Source: Anaerolineales bacterium (lineage in GTDB: Bacteria > Chloroflexota > Anaerolineae > Anaerolineales > Villigracilaceae). Taken from it: a stretch of DNA of 64,000 nt. The notes beneath the pieces were generated by a model, which saw nothing but the letters and a program-made list of their open reading frames with translations, was not told the DNA's origin and did no database searches. This document shows positions 52,054 to 62,183 of the stretch, piece after piece (the first letter of the stretch is position 1; every line of letters begins with the position of its first letter). A program made the position numbers and the translations under genes. Location of the stretch: assembly GCA_030680795.1 (NCBI GenBank), contig JAUXUL010000042.1:31418-95417 (forward strand), in the 5' to 3' direction.

Positions 52054-54115
52054 GGGTTCCTCCTTGTGGGGCCGTGACGATTTGGTAGTTCCTATATTCA
52101 TCCACCTGGCACAGCATAGTGGGTGGAATGACAACAGTCGTTTCGGCTTCCTCGATGATGGCTGGTCCAACCAGGCTCATGCCGGGAGCCAGGAGAGCGC
52201 CATTATAGAGTGTGGACTGATGAATGCCCGCATCAAGGTAGTCCACTTTCCTTTGTCCTTTGACAGCATCTTTCACCTTTTTTTTGCTTCGAGGTAATTT
52301 CTCTGGTTTCAGTTTATCTACCTTAGCAATGGCAATCAGGTGATAGGTAACCAGTTCGACAGGCGCATCCAAGCGGTAAGTATATTCACGCTCGTAATTA
52401 GCATGAAAATACTCCAAGATATCATCCATCTGGCTGTTTGCAATAGCCCCGCCAGGCAGGTTAATCTCGGTGGAATGTTCCTGGTTTTGATACCGCAAAC
52501 GACCGTATCGAAGGAAATGCACTCGTGAGCGAGGAATATCTTCTGCCTCATACTCCTGGTAAGCTGTTTCTTCGAGTGCAGCAAAAGTATCGCTGAGTCG
52601 TTGGGCGGTTTCGGGAGTCGAGAGTTCGACGATTTGGGTCTGCAAGTAGTCCCGGCGTAAATCGCTCAGCAGCATACCCCAGGCGGAAAAAACACCAGAG
52701 AGATTGGGAATCACCACTTTTTTGATGCCTAATTCCTTTGCCAGCGCGCAGGCGTGCATCCCACCGCCACCCCCAAATGCAATCAGAGTAAAATCGCGTG
52801 GATCGTGACCCCGATTGACCGAAATCAATTTGATAGCGTTGACCATATTGTTGTTGGCTAGCCGCACGATGCCGCGCGCCACTTCTTGCTTACTTATGGC
52901 AAGTTTGCTGGAAAGGACTTCCAGGGTATTCTCAACAGCCTTCATATCTGCTTCGAGTGTGCCTCCGCAAAAATAATGGGGGTTAATACAACCCAGCGCC
53001 AGGTTGGCATCGGTAGTTGTCGCTTCAGTGCCGCCGAAACCGTATGAGGTTGGGCCAGGTTGTGCGCCCGCACTTTGGGGACCAACGTGCATGCGCTGAA
53101 ACTCATCTACCCAAGCAATAGAACCGCCTCCCTGTCCGATCTCAACCAGATCCACCACCGGGACGATTACCGGATATCCGGCAAAGACATCAGTTCGTCC
53201 AATCAGGTAGTCGGTATTGAGCTTGACCTGGCCGCCGGTTATCAACCCACATTTGGCTGTGGTCCCGCCAATATCGAGGGCAATAACTTCTGATTCGTTA
53301 ATTAAATTTCCGAGGACAGCGGCCCCCCAAACCCCGCTGGCCGGACCGGATTCAACCATAGTGATCGGAATCTGACGGGCATTTTTGACTGTATCGATTC
53401 CACAATTGGATTGCATTATATACGGGGCACAAGTCATCCCCTCCTTGTTTAGCCGTTCTGTCAGGTCATCCAGGTAACGGTGGGTAATGGGTTGAACATA
53501 AGCCGACATAACAACCGTGTTGGTGCGCTCATATTCCCGCCACTCACGGGTGATTTGATAGGATGCCACAACCGCAACTTCTGGCCACATCAAATTGACT
53601 TGATTCAACAAAGCCGCTTCGTGAGCAGAATTCGCATACGAGTTCAGGAGACAAATGGCAATTGCTTCTACCTTCTCGGCTCGAAAATCATCTAGTATTG
53701 CATCTAAATTCGATAAATCGAGTGTTTTGACCTCAGCCCCTTTGTAGTTAATCCGCCCAGACACTTCGCGGCGCAAATACCTGGTTACAAAGGGGATTGG
53801 TTTTTTGTATTCAAGGTTGAAATAATCGGGGCGATTACCGCGGCCTATCTCTAATACATCGCGAAAACCTTCACTGGTGATGAGGGCGGTCTTAGCCCCT
53901 TTTTTCTCGGTGATGGCGTTGATTACGATCGTTGTTCCGTGAACAAAGAACGCGAACTCACTCGGTTTAATCTGATTGGACTCGATAACATCCATGACGC
54001 CCTGCTCAAATTGGCCGGGTGTGGTGTGGCTCTTAGCTGTGCTTACTTTGCCGTCTGCGGTTACAGCGACAAGGTCGGTGAAGGTTCCACCGATATCTGT
54101 GGCTACTCGGATCAT
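52046..54115 (-). CDS. hyuA: hydantoinase A/oxoprolinase family subunit
   Basis: The 689-residue protein begins VATDIGGTFTDLVAV, the ATP-binding ASKHA start of this family, with HGTTIVINAITEKKG and VIALDIGGTTAKCGLI. It binds ATP and the amide to activate it. Partner of hyuB. The substrate could be hydantoin, 5-oxoproline or a cyclic peptide; the sequence does not settle this. Confidence 0.94.
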   Translation of the reverse strand: MIRVATDIGGTFTDLVAVTADGKVSTAKSHTTPGQFEQGVMDVIESNQIKPSEFAFFVHGTTIVINAITEKKGAKTALITSEGFRDVLEIGRGNRPDYFNLEYKKPIPFVTRYLRREVSGRINYKGAEVKTLDLSNLDAILDDFRAEKVEAIAICLLNSYANSAHEAALLNQVNLMWPEVAVVASYQITREWREYERTNTVVMSAYVQPITHRYLDDLTERLNKEGMTCAPYIMQSNCGIDTVKNARQIPITMVESGPASGVWGAAVLGNLINESEVIALDIGGTTAKCGLITGGQVKLNTDYLIGRTDVFAGYPVIVPVVDLVEIGQGGGSIAWVDEFQRMHVGPQSAGAQPGPTSYGFGGTEATTTDANLALGCINPHYFCGGTLEADMKAVENTLEVLSSKLAISKQEVARGIVRLANNNMVNAIKLISVNRGHDPRDFTLIAFGGGGGMHACALAKELGIKKVVIPNLSGVFSAWGMLLSDLRRDYLQTQIVELSTPETAQRLSDTFAALEETAYQEYEAEDIPRSRVHFLRYGRLRYQNQEHSTEINLPGGAIANSQMDDILEYFHANYEREYTYRLDAPVELVTYHLIAIAKVDKLKPEKLPRSKKKVKDAVKGQRKVDYLDAGIHQSTLYNGALLAPGMSLVGPAIIEEAETTVVIPPTMLCQVDEYRNYQIVTAPQGGTHE

Positions 54116-54447
54116 TGGTTTGCCTCCTTCGTCTCATGAATCAGGATCTCGCTAACGAGAAAAATAGGGTCTTTGAGCATTTTGATATTTTCTCGCAATT
54201 TCGCCTGATAATCTTCATCATAAAAATCATTTCGATAGCTTTCCATATTCGGCCAGTCGGCGGTGGTCATAAACTGATAGGGCGGCTTCAAATCAACCGG
54301 CCATCCTTCGGTAATGCGGGAAAAATCTGAGCACAGAACACCCTGTACGGCCATGTTCTCAACCTGGTGATCGGTAAGCCGCCATTCCAGGAACTCGACT
54401 TCGTCTACGTAAGGCTGCAAATTGTAAAGTACAGTTAATCGGATCAT
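54112..54447 (-). CDS. EthD-like α+β barrel protein
   Basis: The 111-residue protein has a dimeric α+β-barrel pattern: IRLTVLYNLQPYVDEVEFLEW and PYQFMTTADWPNMESYRND. Similar proteins (EthD/REDY type) often assist degradative enzymes. Overlaps hyuA by 4 bases. Its role is unknown. Confidence 0.7.
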   Translation of the reverse strand: MIRLTVLYNLQPYVDEVEFLEWRLTDHQVENMAVQGVLCSDFSRITEGWPVDLKPPYQFMTTADWPNMESYRNDFYDEDYQAKLRENIKMLKDPIFLVSEILIHETKEANQ

Positions 54448-54455
54448 ATCTCTCC

Positions 54456-55256
54456 CTATCCTCCCGGCACAATCACTCGATTGCCAAATTCATACGGTTT
54501 TGCGAACAGCCCAAACTCTACCAACTCTTTGGCGGGAGGTTCTCCACTGCCCCATTTGCGGCTCGGTTTCCAGCCGAAACCTTGCTTTAATAACGCGGCG
54601 TGTTCGGCGGCTTTGAAAACCGCCAGGGAAGGATCAATTACCGGCACGCCCAGCTCCGCCTCCAACTCTTTGTAGAAGCCGGTCTCCAGGGTGCATCCTA
54701 ATATCAGGGATTCGGCGTAGTCCTCGGTAACGGCTTTTCGACCCGCCTCAATTAATTTGGAGCGGGTGCATTCATGGTCTTGTTGGAATTCAACCACATT
54801 CATATTCACATCCCGAAAAGACATTAATTTTTCGCCATAACCGTATTCGTAAACCGTGCTTTGCATCTGATGGACCCATTTGCGCTGCCCCACAATCACG
54901 GAGAAAGTGTTGGCTAAGGTCAAAGCCAGTTGTACTGAAGCCTGGCAGGGAGCGACAACCACCATTTCGCCGGATATTTCACGGGCATCGTGGAGGGCTG
55001 TATCGTAAAAGCAGCCGATCACCATCGCATCGAAACCCTCTTGGGAGGCCTGATACGCAGCCCGGACGATATCGGCGGTGACAATGGCCTCATAGGTACG
55101 GTATTCCAGGTTGGTGATTTTTCCTATGGACGGATTTAGTGAAGTCACATGGATTTCCGTGTTGGGATATCTATGCGCCTTGAGCATATCTGCAAAAAAC
55201 TGGTCATAGTTACCAGTGCTCACTGGATTCAGAAACATAACTTTTACTGGGTTCAT
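54456..55256 (-). CDS. Asp/Glu/hydantoin racemase family protein
   Basis: The 266-residue protein has the two catalytic-type cysteines in VIGCFYDTALHDAREI and SLILGCTLETGFYKEL, each at the end of a β strand, as in this racemase family. It likely racemises the substrate of the HyuAB enzyme. It lies between the transporter and hyu genes. Confidence 0.9.
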   Translation of the reverse strand: MNPVKVMFLNPVSTGNYDQFFADMLKAHRYPNTEIHVTSLNPSIGKITNLEYRTYEAIVTADIVRAAYQASQEGFDAMVIGCFYDTALHDAREISGEMVVVAPCQASVQLALTLANTFSVIVGQRKWVHQMQSTVYEYGYGEKLMSFRDVNMNVVEFQQDHECTRSKLIEAGRKAVTEDYAESLILGCTLETGFYKELEAELGVPVIDPSLAVFKAAEHAALLKQGFGWKPSRKWGSGEPPAKELVEFGLFAKPYEFGNRVIVPGG

Positions 55257-55364
55257 TTTGTTACTCTCCTTATTTATTGAATTGCATCATCTAGTTCAAT
55301 ACGAAAATCGTTCTATTGCCGAGCACGGCACAAAAAAAACATGGCTTATATCGCATGTGTGATT

Positions 55365-56357
55365 TCATCCCTGTTTTTGGGTTTGCCCGAACAGGTGGCA
55401 GCGGGCAAAATGCTGCCTACTGATTTCTACGAAATCCGGATCAATTTCGAAGCAGACATCCATTTTTTTGGGGCAACGGGTGTTGAAACTACATCCAGGT
55501 GGAATGTTGACGGGGCTGGGGATTTCGCCGGTCGGGATCATCTTTGCCGGCTTTAGTTTTTCCTCATCTTTTGAAACAACCGGGATCGACGACAACAACA
55601 TCTGCGTATATGGGTGCTGAGGATTTTGGAAGAATTCTGATCCTTTGGAGATTTCACATATCTTTCCCAAATACATGATGGCAACCCTCGTGGCAATATT
55701 ACGCATCAGGCTTAAATCATGGGTAATGAAAAGGTAAGTAAGATCCAAATCAGACTGTAAACGCATCAATAAGTTGATCACTTTACCCTGCACCGATACA
55801 TCCAATGCCGAGGTGGGTTCATCGAGGATCATAAACGAAGGGTCGGTTGCCAACGCACGAGCAATGGCTACAATCTGTTTTTCACCTCCGCTGAGCATGT
55901 TGGGGTATTTGTACATGTAAATTGCCGGCAGATCGACAAGTTCTAATAAACGTAGTGTTTCGCGCATGATGTTTTTATCGGGCTTATGGATCTGCAACGG
56001 CACAGCCAGGTTCTGAGCGATGGTTCGGCGCGGATTGAGGGATGAACCCGGGTCTTGGAATACAATCTGGATCTCTTTTTTCAAAAATAGCGGGCGTTTA
56101 CCGTTCTCACTGAATAAATCCAATCCCCGAAAGTGAATTCTGCCTTGGGTGGGGCGATACATGCCCGCTAGAATGTAAGCGATGGTGCTTTTACCTGAAC
56201 CTGATTCGCCAACCAATCCCAGCGTTTCCCCTGCCTGTAAATCAAAGGATATGCCATCAACCGCCCGGACTGTGACTGGCTGGCGGCGGAATGTCCCGAT
56301 GTGATCTACCACAAAGTGCTTCTTCAAATCACGAACTTCGAGAATTGCCTCGCTCAT
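55365..56357 (-). CDS. dipeptide/oligopeptide ABC transporter ATPase (DppF/OppF-type)
   Basis: The 330-residue protein has Walker A GLVGESGSGKS, signature LSGGEKQIVAIARALA, Walker B FMILDEPTSALD, and a C-terminal extension with CSFNTRCPKKMDVCFE typical of oligopeptide ATPases. The start at 56357 has AGGAGG upstream and overlaps the previous gene by 4 bases. Confidence 0.94.
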   Translation of the reverse strand: MSEAILEVRDLKKHFVVDHIGTFRRQPVTVRAVDGISFDLQAGETLGLVGESGSGKSTIAYILAGMYRPTQGRIHFRGLDLFSENGKRPLFLKKEIQIVFQDPGSSLNPRRTIAQNLAVPLQIHKPDKNIMRETLRLLELVDLPAIYMYKYPNMLSGGEKQIVAIARALATDPSFMILDEPTSALDVSVQGKVINLLMRLQSDLDLTYLFITHDLSLMRNIATRVAIMYLGKICEISKGSEFFQNPQHPYTQMLLSSIPVVSKDEEKLKPAKMIPTGEIPSPVNIPPGCSFNTRCPKKMDVCFEIDPDFVEISRQHFARCHLFGQTQKQG

Positions 56358-57355
56358 ACAGCCGCCTCCTGATTTTTTGGGCCATACAGATAGCAAGCGA
56401 CCTTGTGACCCTCTTCAACTTCAAACTCGGGCGGCTTTTGGTGGCGGCAGATTTCCATGACATGCGAACAGCGGGTGTGAAACCGGCATCCCGCTGGCGG
56501 ATGTGAATAGTCGGGAATGCGGCCGGATATTCCCTGTGATATGCCGCCCCCGGAGAGTTTTGGCACGGCATCCATTAAGCCCTGGGAGTAGGGGTGCAAG
56601 GGATTGGAAAAAAGTTTACGGGTGGGAGCCACTTCGACAATATTGCCGGCGTACATCACGTAAAGCCTGTCCACAGTCTCATAGACAACGCCCAGACTGT
56701 GGGTAATCAGGATGATTGAAGTATTCAACCGATCTACCAGATTGTTGAGCAGGCGCAAAACTTGGGCTTGAATGGTGACATCCAAGGCCGTTCCCGGTTC
56801 GTCAGCTATCAACAATTGCGGCCGCGTTGCCAATGCCATGCCAATGCACACTCGCTGGCGCATACCTCCGCTGAGCTGGATAGGATAGGCTTGTAAGAGG
56901 CGCTCTGGGTCTGCCAAGGCTACATCCTGTAAGGCCAGTACGGCTTGTGCGTGGATTTCTTTATTGGAAAGGTGATTCTTTGCGGCGTGTTTTAGCACCG
57001 GGGTAAACTGCTGCTCGACGTTAAAAACAGGATTCAATGCTGCCATAGGGTCTTGAAAAATCATCGTCATTTCACGGCCACGCACATTGCTGAGTTGACG
57101 GGGTGACATCGCCAGCAAATTGCGGCCTTTGTAGAGTATCTCACCCCCAACAACAACCCCTGGAGGTACGGGCAAGATGGCCAGAGCCGTTTTCATGGTT
57201 GTGGTTTTGCCGCAGCCGGTCTCGCCGACTAGCCCAACTTTTTCCCCAGGATAAACCGTCAGGTTAACACCGTCGAGTACCTTGAGAACGCCGCCATAAA
57301 CTTTGTAGTGGACACGTAGATTTTTAATTTCCAGCAGGGGGGCTTTATTCACCAT
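56354..57355 (-). CDS. dipeptide/oligopeptide ABC transporter ATPase (DppD/OppD-type)
   Basis: The 333-residue protein has Walker [14 protein letters not shown], signature [16 protein letters not shown], Walker [13 protein letters not shown] and the C-terminal [15 protein letters not shown]. The start at 57355 lies just after the permease stop. Confidence 0.94.
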   Translation of the reverse strand: MVNKAPLLEIKNLRVHYKVYGGVLKVLDGVNLTVYPGEKVGLVGETGCGKTTTMKTALAILPVPPGVVVGGEILYKGRNLLAMSPRQLSNVRGREMTMIFQDPMAALNPVFNVEQQFTPVLKHAAKNHLSNKEIHAQAVLALQDVALADPERLLQAYPIQLSGGMRQRVCIGMALATRPQLLIADEPGTALDVTIQAQVLRLLNNLVDRLNTSIILITHSLGVVYETVDRLYVMYAGNIVEVAPTRKLFSNPLHPYSQGLMDAVPKLSGGGISQGISGRIPDYSHPPAGCRFHTRCSHVMEICRHQKPPEFEVEEGHKVACYLYGPKNQEAAV

Positions 57356-57356
57356 T

Positions 57357-58286
57357 TTAGCTATTCTCCGCCGCAAATAGATCTCGCAGCCCATCTCCGA
57401 ACAAGTTGAAGCCAAGAACTACTAACACGATCGCTAATGCTGGAAATACAGACATCCACCATTCATCAGGCAAATAGCGCCGGCCGGCTGCTACCATTGT
57501 GCCTAAATCCGGATTAGGTGGTTGTACACCCAACCCCACAAAACTTAACGAAGCGCCAATAATGATGACCCAGCCCATATCCAGACTCATTTTTGTAAAT
57601 ACCGGCGAGATACAATTGGGTAAAATCTCGCGGAACAGGATATGAAACTTGCTGGCGCCTGTAATTTCGGCTGAAGTGACGAAGAATTCGTTTCGTAAAC
57701 CGGTGGTGATGCCATAAACAAGCCGGGTATACCACGGCCACCAGGTTAAACAAACAGCCAGCATGGAATTTAACAGGTTTCGTTCAAGAATAGAAGCAAC
57801 CGAGAGGGCTAAAATCAAAGGGGGCACGGCCAGAAAGATATCGGTAATGCGCATGATGATCGTGTCGAACCAGGTATGCTGGAAATATCCGGCCACCAGC
57901 CCTAAAAAGACACCCACCGGCACAACGATGGATAAAACGACCAGTCCCATCGTGAGTGAGAAACGATAACCAAAAATTATCCGGCTGAGAATATCGCGGC
58001 CAATTTCATCTGTGCCAAACCAATGGCTGCTGCTCGGTGGGTTGCTGGCATTGGCAAAATCGGTAAAAGGTTTGACGTGCTCCGGGTAGGGAGCAATATA
58101 GGGTGCGAAAACTGCCAATATAATCACAAACAAAACCGTTCCAGCGCCAATCAAAGAGAGCGGGTTACGGGAAAATTTGTACCAGGCGCGCCCTAAACTC
58201 TCACGGCGGCTGGCGCGCCACAGTTGGGAAAATTCATGCGGGGATATTTCGGCTGATACTAAGTCGGATTGCGAGGAGATGCTCAT
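57357..58286 (-). CDS. dipeptide/oligopeptide ABC permease (DppC-type)
   Basis: The 309-residue protein has about six helices, with GTDEIGRDILSRIIFG near residue 95 and the permease loop EITGASKFHILFREILPN near residue 210. Pairs with the DppB-type permease upstream. Confidence 0.93.
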   Translation of the reverse strand: MSISSQSDLVSAEISPHEFSQLWRASRRESLGRAWYKFSRNPLSLIGAGTVLFVIILAVFAPYIAPYPEHVKPFTDFANASNPPSSSHWFGTDEIGRDILSRIIFGYRFSLTMGLVVLSIVVPVGVFLGLVAGYFQHTWFDTIIMRITDIFLAVPPLILALSVASILERNLLNSMLAVCLTWWPWYTRLVYGITTGLRNEFFVTSAEITGASKFHILFREILPNCISPVFTKMSLDMGWVIIIGASLSFVGLGVQPPNPDLGTMVAAGRRYLPDEWWMSVFPALAIVLVVLGFNLFGDGLRDLFAAENS

Positions 58287-58289
58287 AGT

Positions 58290-59315
58290 TTAATCACCTT
58301 TGGCAGTACTCAAGCGAATGCGGGGGTCAAGTTGGCCAACCACAATATCTACGCAAATGTTGACCACAACAAATACGACCCCGAATGTCAGAATAACCGC
58401 AGAGATCGCATTCAGGTCTTTACTTAACATCGCATTCATGCCGTAGCGGGATAACCCCGGCCAGTTGAAGATCAGTTCGACCAAAAATGCATTCCCCATC
58501 CCAGCGGCAAAATCCAGGCCTAGAATCGAGACTGTGGGGATTAAAGACGGCTTCAACAAGAAACGCCGCATGACCAGGCTTTCAGAAACACCCAAAGCCC
58601 GCGCGCTGGCAATATAATCTTTAGTCAGGTTATCGGCCATTGAGGCGCGTGTGATGCGGGCTTCCTGAGCCATGGAACCCATTGCCAGCGATAAAGCAGG
58701 CATGATAATATGCTTGAAGGCATCCCAAAAGACATTGAAGTCACCAATCAACAACGCATCGATGGTTACCATACCCGTGACCCGGGGAGGCAGCGTCAAC
58801 CCATTGCTGAGGCGGCCAATGGCTGGCAGCCAATCCAAAACAAATGCAAAGATCAAAAGAAAGATAATGGCAAAAACAAAGGATGGGGTCACAACTCCCA
58901 GATATGAGAATATCCGAATGACATTATCCGCCCAACGGTCTTTATAACGTGCAGAAATTATTCCAAAGCTCAATGCTCCGGTAACAGATATAAACAGAGA
59001 GTAGAGGGCAAGCTCGAACGTAGCCGGGAGGAACTCTCTTATATCTTTGGCTACCCCGCGGCGCGTAACCAGAGATATGCCAAAATCTCCTTGCAGTGCA
59101 TCTCGCAGCCAGTAACCATACTGGATGTGAAGCGGCTCATTCAAATGCATGTGCTCGCGCATATTGTCAACCACCCATTGCGGGGCGCGGGCGCCTACCG
59201 CCAGTCTTACCGGGTCTCCGGGTACAATCCGGGCGATCAAGAATATTACGATCGATAATCCCAGTAGAACGAAGACCGAATGTACAAGGCGTTTGGCTAG
59301 GAAGATTACACTCAT
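58290..59315 (-). CDS. dipeptide/oligopeptide ABC permease (DppB-type)
   Basis: The 341-residue protein has about six helices, the N-terminal domain with IARIVPGDPVRLAVG and the loop ASARALGVSESLVMRRFLLK. The ATG at 59315 has GAGAA upstream; an earlier start at 59363 lacks one. Confidence 0.92.
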   Translation of the reverse strand: MSVIFLAKRLVHSVFVLLGLSIVIFLIARIVPGDPVRLAVGARAPQWVVDNMREHMHLNEPLHIQYGYWLRDALQGDFGISLVTRRGVAKDIREFLPATFELALYSLFISVTGALSFGIISARYKDRWADNVIRIFSYLGVVTPSFVFAIIFLLIFAFVLDWLPAIGRLSNGLTLPPRVTGMVTIDALLIGDFNVFWDAFKHIIMPALSLAMGSMAQEARITRASMADNLTKDYIASARALGVSESLVMRRFLLKPSLIPTVSILGLDFAAGMGNAFLVELIFNWPGLSRYGMNAMLSKDLNAISAVILTFGVVFVVVNICVDIVVGQLDPRIRLSTAKGD

Positions 59316-59417
59316 AAGTTTTCTCGAAGATATCGGTAGCTGGTTGTCGAGAAGCACAACCAACTACCGATGAATTTGTTTGATGTTCAGGGATTGAATT
59401 CCTGAATATCGAGGGGG

Positions 59418-61079
59418 TTATTTGTTGATGCTGATCTCAGGAGCAAAATAGAAGTATCCCAGAAGGGCGCTGGTTTCACCGCGTACGGCAGGCCAATCGA
59501 TGTAATCTTGATAGGCATTCTTTTGGACCTGATCGTAAACGAACAGAGATGGAGACAGGTCTACAAGTTGTGATTGCAATTCGGCGTATTTTGCGAAGCG
59601 CTCGGTTGTGTCGATGGTAGAGAGGGCATCATCAATCGCCGCGTCCAGGGTTTCATCCAGAAGCCATTCATTTTGAGACCAGGTTGCGGCGCTGCTGGAA
59701 TGGTAGCGTTGTTTGAGCATTGGGCCGGCCTCCGGGAGATCCGCTGAAACGTAGATCGTCACAATGTGCGGGCTGGTTTCTTGAGCGCCGGTATTTTCGA
59801 CAACACTTAACCAAGGCGTAGAAAAGACTTCGACAGGAATGCCGATTTCAGCCATATTGGCCTGGAAGAGCAGCGCAAATTTCTCTTCATCAGGCACTTC
59901 GGAGACCCAATGGATTTGGACGGGGTAAACAGCAATGCTATCGGCGTACTGGCATTGGGCTAATTCTTCAGCGGCCTTGGCGAGATCCCGGCTGAATACG
60001 AATACATCCGGGTTGTGGCCTCCCAAAGCAGCCGGCACAGGGCCTTTCGATTGCTGCGTGCCAGGCCATTCCAGGCTGATGGCAGTATCATAATCAAACG
60101 CATAAGCCATGGCCCGGCGACAGTTAATATCATCCGTTGGCGGTATGCGGGTATTCATCATGAAATAGAATTCGGAGAAGGTTGGCAGTGCGGCAATACT
60201 CACACCATCGAGTTCATCCAGGTTCTCCAAAGATTCTATTGACTGCCAGGCGTCACTGATATCGATTTCTCCGCTCGACATAAGGGTGCGAATTGTAGCT
60301 GCCTCAGTGGTTGCGACGAAGCGGACCTGGTCGGGCGCGTTTTCGACGAATTCACCCCACCAGCCGGTGTATTTTTCCATCAGCAGATACTCTTCGAGTT
60401 GAAATTCTGTGACCTGGTAAGGCCCGGAACCGGCATCATTTATGAGCAGCCAGGTTTTGCCGTAGTCTCCGGCCTCACCGTATGCGCCTTCCGCGGCGGT
60501 ATTCGCGCGGACTAGATCTTCATTGAGAATAAACAGGCGCACCAGGCTGGGCAGGAATAAACCAGATGCTTCATTTTGAATAAATTCAACGGTGTAATCA
60601 TCAACGGTTGTTGCGCTGGCAACTGAAGTGTATAAGTAGCCATAGCCCTCACCGATGGTTTTTAAGCGATTGAAGCTGTAGACTACATCGCTGGCTTGCA
60701 ACTCGCTGCCATCGTGAAACTGAACGCCCTGACGCAAATGGAAGATCAAGGTCAGGCCATCATCGGATGTTTCCCAAGATTCTGCCAACCAGGGGATTAC
60801 GTTCCCATCGGAAGTAGGAAAGATGAGGGTATCATACATATTGACGAGTGCTGAAGAACTTGCCTCATCACTGCCAACAGCTGGATCAATGTAGACGGGC
60901 CAAGAGTATGCAACCTGCAATTGGCTTTTATCAGCTGAAGTTTCAGTTCCAGCCGGCACTTCAACTGTGGTAGTATCTGGTGGGGCTGCCACAGGGGAGG
61001 CTGTTTCCTTTGCCTGGCCACAGGCAGTCAATAGCAGCATGAGAACAAGTAACATTGACAAATATTTGAAACTCTTCAT
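59418..61079 (-). CDS. ABC transporter substrate-binding lipoprotein (SBP_bac_5)
   Basis: The 553-residue protein has a lipobox (LMLLLTACG), a low-complexity linker and the family's large two-lobed fold with ESWETSDDGLTLIFHLRQGV. It captures the substrate for the DppBCDF-type importer. It is the first gene of the transporter-Hyu operon, separate by 100 bases from the permease. Confidence 0.93.
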   Translation of the reverse strand: MKSFKYLSMLLVLMLLLTACGQAKETASPVAAPPDTTTVEVPAGTETSADKSQLQVAYSWPVYIDPAVGSDEASSSALVNMYDTLIFPTSDGNVIPWLAESWETSDDGLTLIFHLRQGVQFHDGSELQASDVVYSFNRLKTIGEGYGYLYTSVASATTVDDYTVEFIQNEASGLFLPSLVRLFILNEDLVRANTAAEGAYGEAGDYGKTWLLINDAGSGPYQVTEFQLEEYLLMEKYTGWWGEFVENAPDQVRFVATTEAATIRTLMSSGEIDISDAWQSIESLENLDELDGVSIAALPTFSEFYFMMNTRIPPTDDINCRRAMAYAFDYDTAISLEWPGTQQSKGPVPAALGGHNPDVFVFSRDLAKAAEELAQCQYADSIAVYPVQIHWVSEVPDEEKFALLFQANMAEIGIPVEVFSTPWLSVVENTGAQETSPHIVTIYVSADLPEAGPMLKQRYHSSSAATWSQNEWLLDETLDAAIDDALSTIDTTERFAKYAELQSQLVDLSPSLFVYDQVQKNAYQDYIDWPAVRGETSALLGYFYFAPEISINK

Positions 61080-61318
61080 AGTGTTTTCTCCTTTTTTTCC
61101 GGCGAATAGATAGTCCTTCTATCGTCCCGGATAAAAATATTGTTATTATATTATAGCAAAACGAGATCAAAAATACATCCATCAAAGTATTCATTTTTCA
61201 ATAAAACAAAAAGCTCACGCTAAGGAGCTGATCAGGTACAAATGTACTGGGGGTGTCCAAAAAGGCAGAAGCGACATAAAAATTTCCCACTCCTGCCTTG
61301 AAAATCAATTATTTGAGA

Positions 61319-61358
61319 ACATCTCGTCCCACTATAATCACGGGACGAGATGTTTTTT
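61319..61358 (+). terminator. hairpin with T-run
   Basis: ACATCTCGTCCC and GGGACGAGATGT with an 11-base loop are followed by TTTTTTG on the plus strand. No plus-strand gene ends here, so it may be a remnant terminator or act on the minus strand. Confidence 0.6.
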
Positions 61359-61434
61359 GTTATTAGATTCCCACTTTGACGTTGAGGGATCCTCTTATTG
61401 GACAGCCCCTTAGCAGGATTGATCCAGCATCGTT

Positions 61435-61467
61435 CTACTGTCCGATGACTTTGTCATCGGACAGTAG
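61435..61467. repeat. perfect 15-bp inverted repeat
   Basis: Arms CTACTGTCCGATGAC and GTCATCGGACAGTAG with a TTT loop lie 48 bases after the response regulator stop; probably its transcript end. Confidence 0.65.
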
Positions 61468-61514
61468 AGGAGTAAAGTGTCAACTAATTTCTGGCTCGAA
61501 GCGAACCATGTCCA

Positions 61515-62183
61515 TTACCCGTTACCCAGGCTGGCAAACCCTTCTCGTAAGGCAAATAAGGCTGCCTGCGTGCGGTTGGCTAGGTGGAGTTTATCTAAGA
61601 TATGATTAACATGGTTGCGGACAGTTTGTTCGCTTATACAAAGTTCTGTAGCGATTTCCTGATTAGATAACCCTTGGGCTACCTTTTGCAATACTTCTAC
61701 TTCGCGGTGCGTCAATGAGTTGGTTGCCCTGGCGGGGTCGGGAGTGTGGTGAATTTCCTGAATAAGTTTGAGGGCCACCGATGGATCTAGTGATGCCTCG
61801 CCACGATAGATGTGCTGAATAGCATTTAACAAATCATCTGGGGATGAGTCTTTGAGTAAATATCCCAACGCGCCAGCCTTGATTGCCGGGAATACTTTAT
61901 CGTCGTCAGCAAAACTGGTAAGGATCAGGATTCGCGCCCGCGGATTGTCTTGCTTGATATGTTCGATTACCTCGATACCGCTCATCAGCGGCATAATCAG
62001 GTCCAATAAAACCACATCGGGCGATAGTTCCCGGGCCAAATTTACAGCATCCCGGCCATTATCAGCCTCGCCAACGATCTCCATCCCCGGTTCTGTGTTT
62101 ATCAGAGCGTGCAATCCTTTTCTTACCAATGCGTGGTCATCAGCAATCAGAAGACGGATTTTTTGTGACACGAGATACTCCAT
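61515..62183 (-). CDS. LuxR/NarL-type response regulator
   Basis: The 222-residue protein has a receiver domain with the phospho-Asp in VVLLDLIMPL and a LuxR helix-turn-helix (LTHREVEVLQKVAQGLSNQE). Its start overlaps the kinase end by 44 bases; a GTG at 62168 is an alternative. Lies upstream of the ABC/Hyu operon in the same direction, a possible target. Confidence 0.92.
   Translation of the reverse strand: MEYLVSQKIRLLIADDHALVRKGLHALINTEPGMEIVGEADNGRDAVNLARELSPDVVLLDLIMPLMSGIEVIEHIKQDNPRARILILTSFADDDKVFPAIKAGALGYLLKDSSPDDLLNAIQHIYRGEASLDPSVALKLIQEIHHTPDPARATNSLTHREVEVLQKVAQGLSNQEIATELCISEQTVRNHVNHILDKLHLANRTQAALFALREGFASLGNG

Larger units (their letters stand above)
61080..61514. other. 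435-bp gap with two hairpins
   Basis: No gene was found. The gap holds the ABC operon promoter (a likely TATTATAT -10 near 61145) and two long hairpins. A few short stretches look like worn mobile-element debris, but nothing can be named. Confidence 0.6.
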
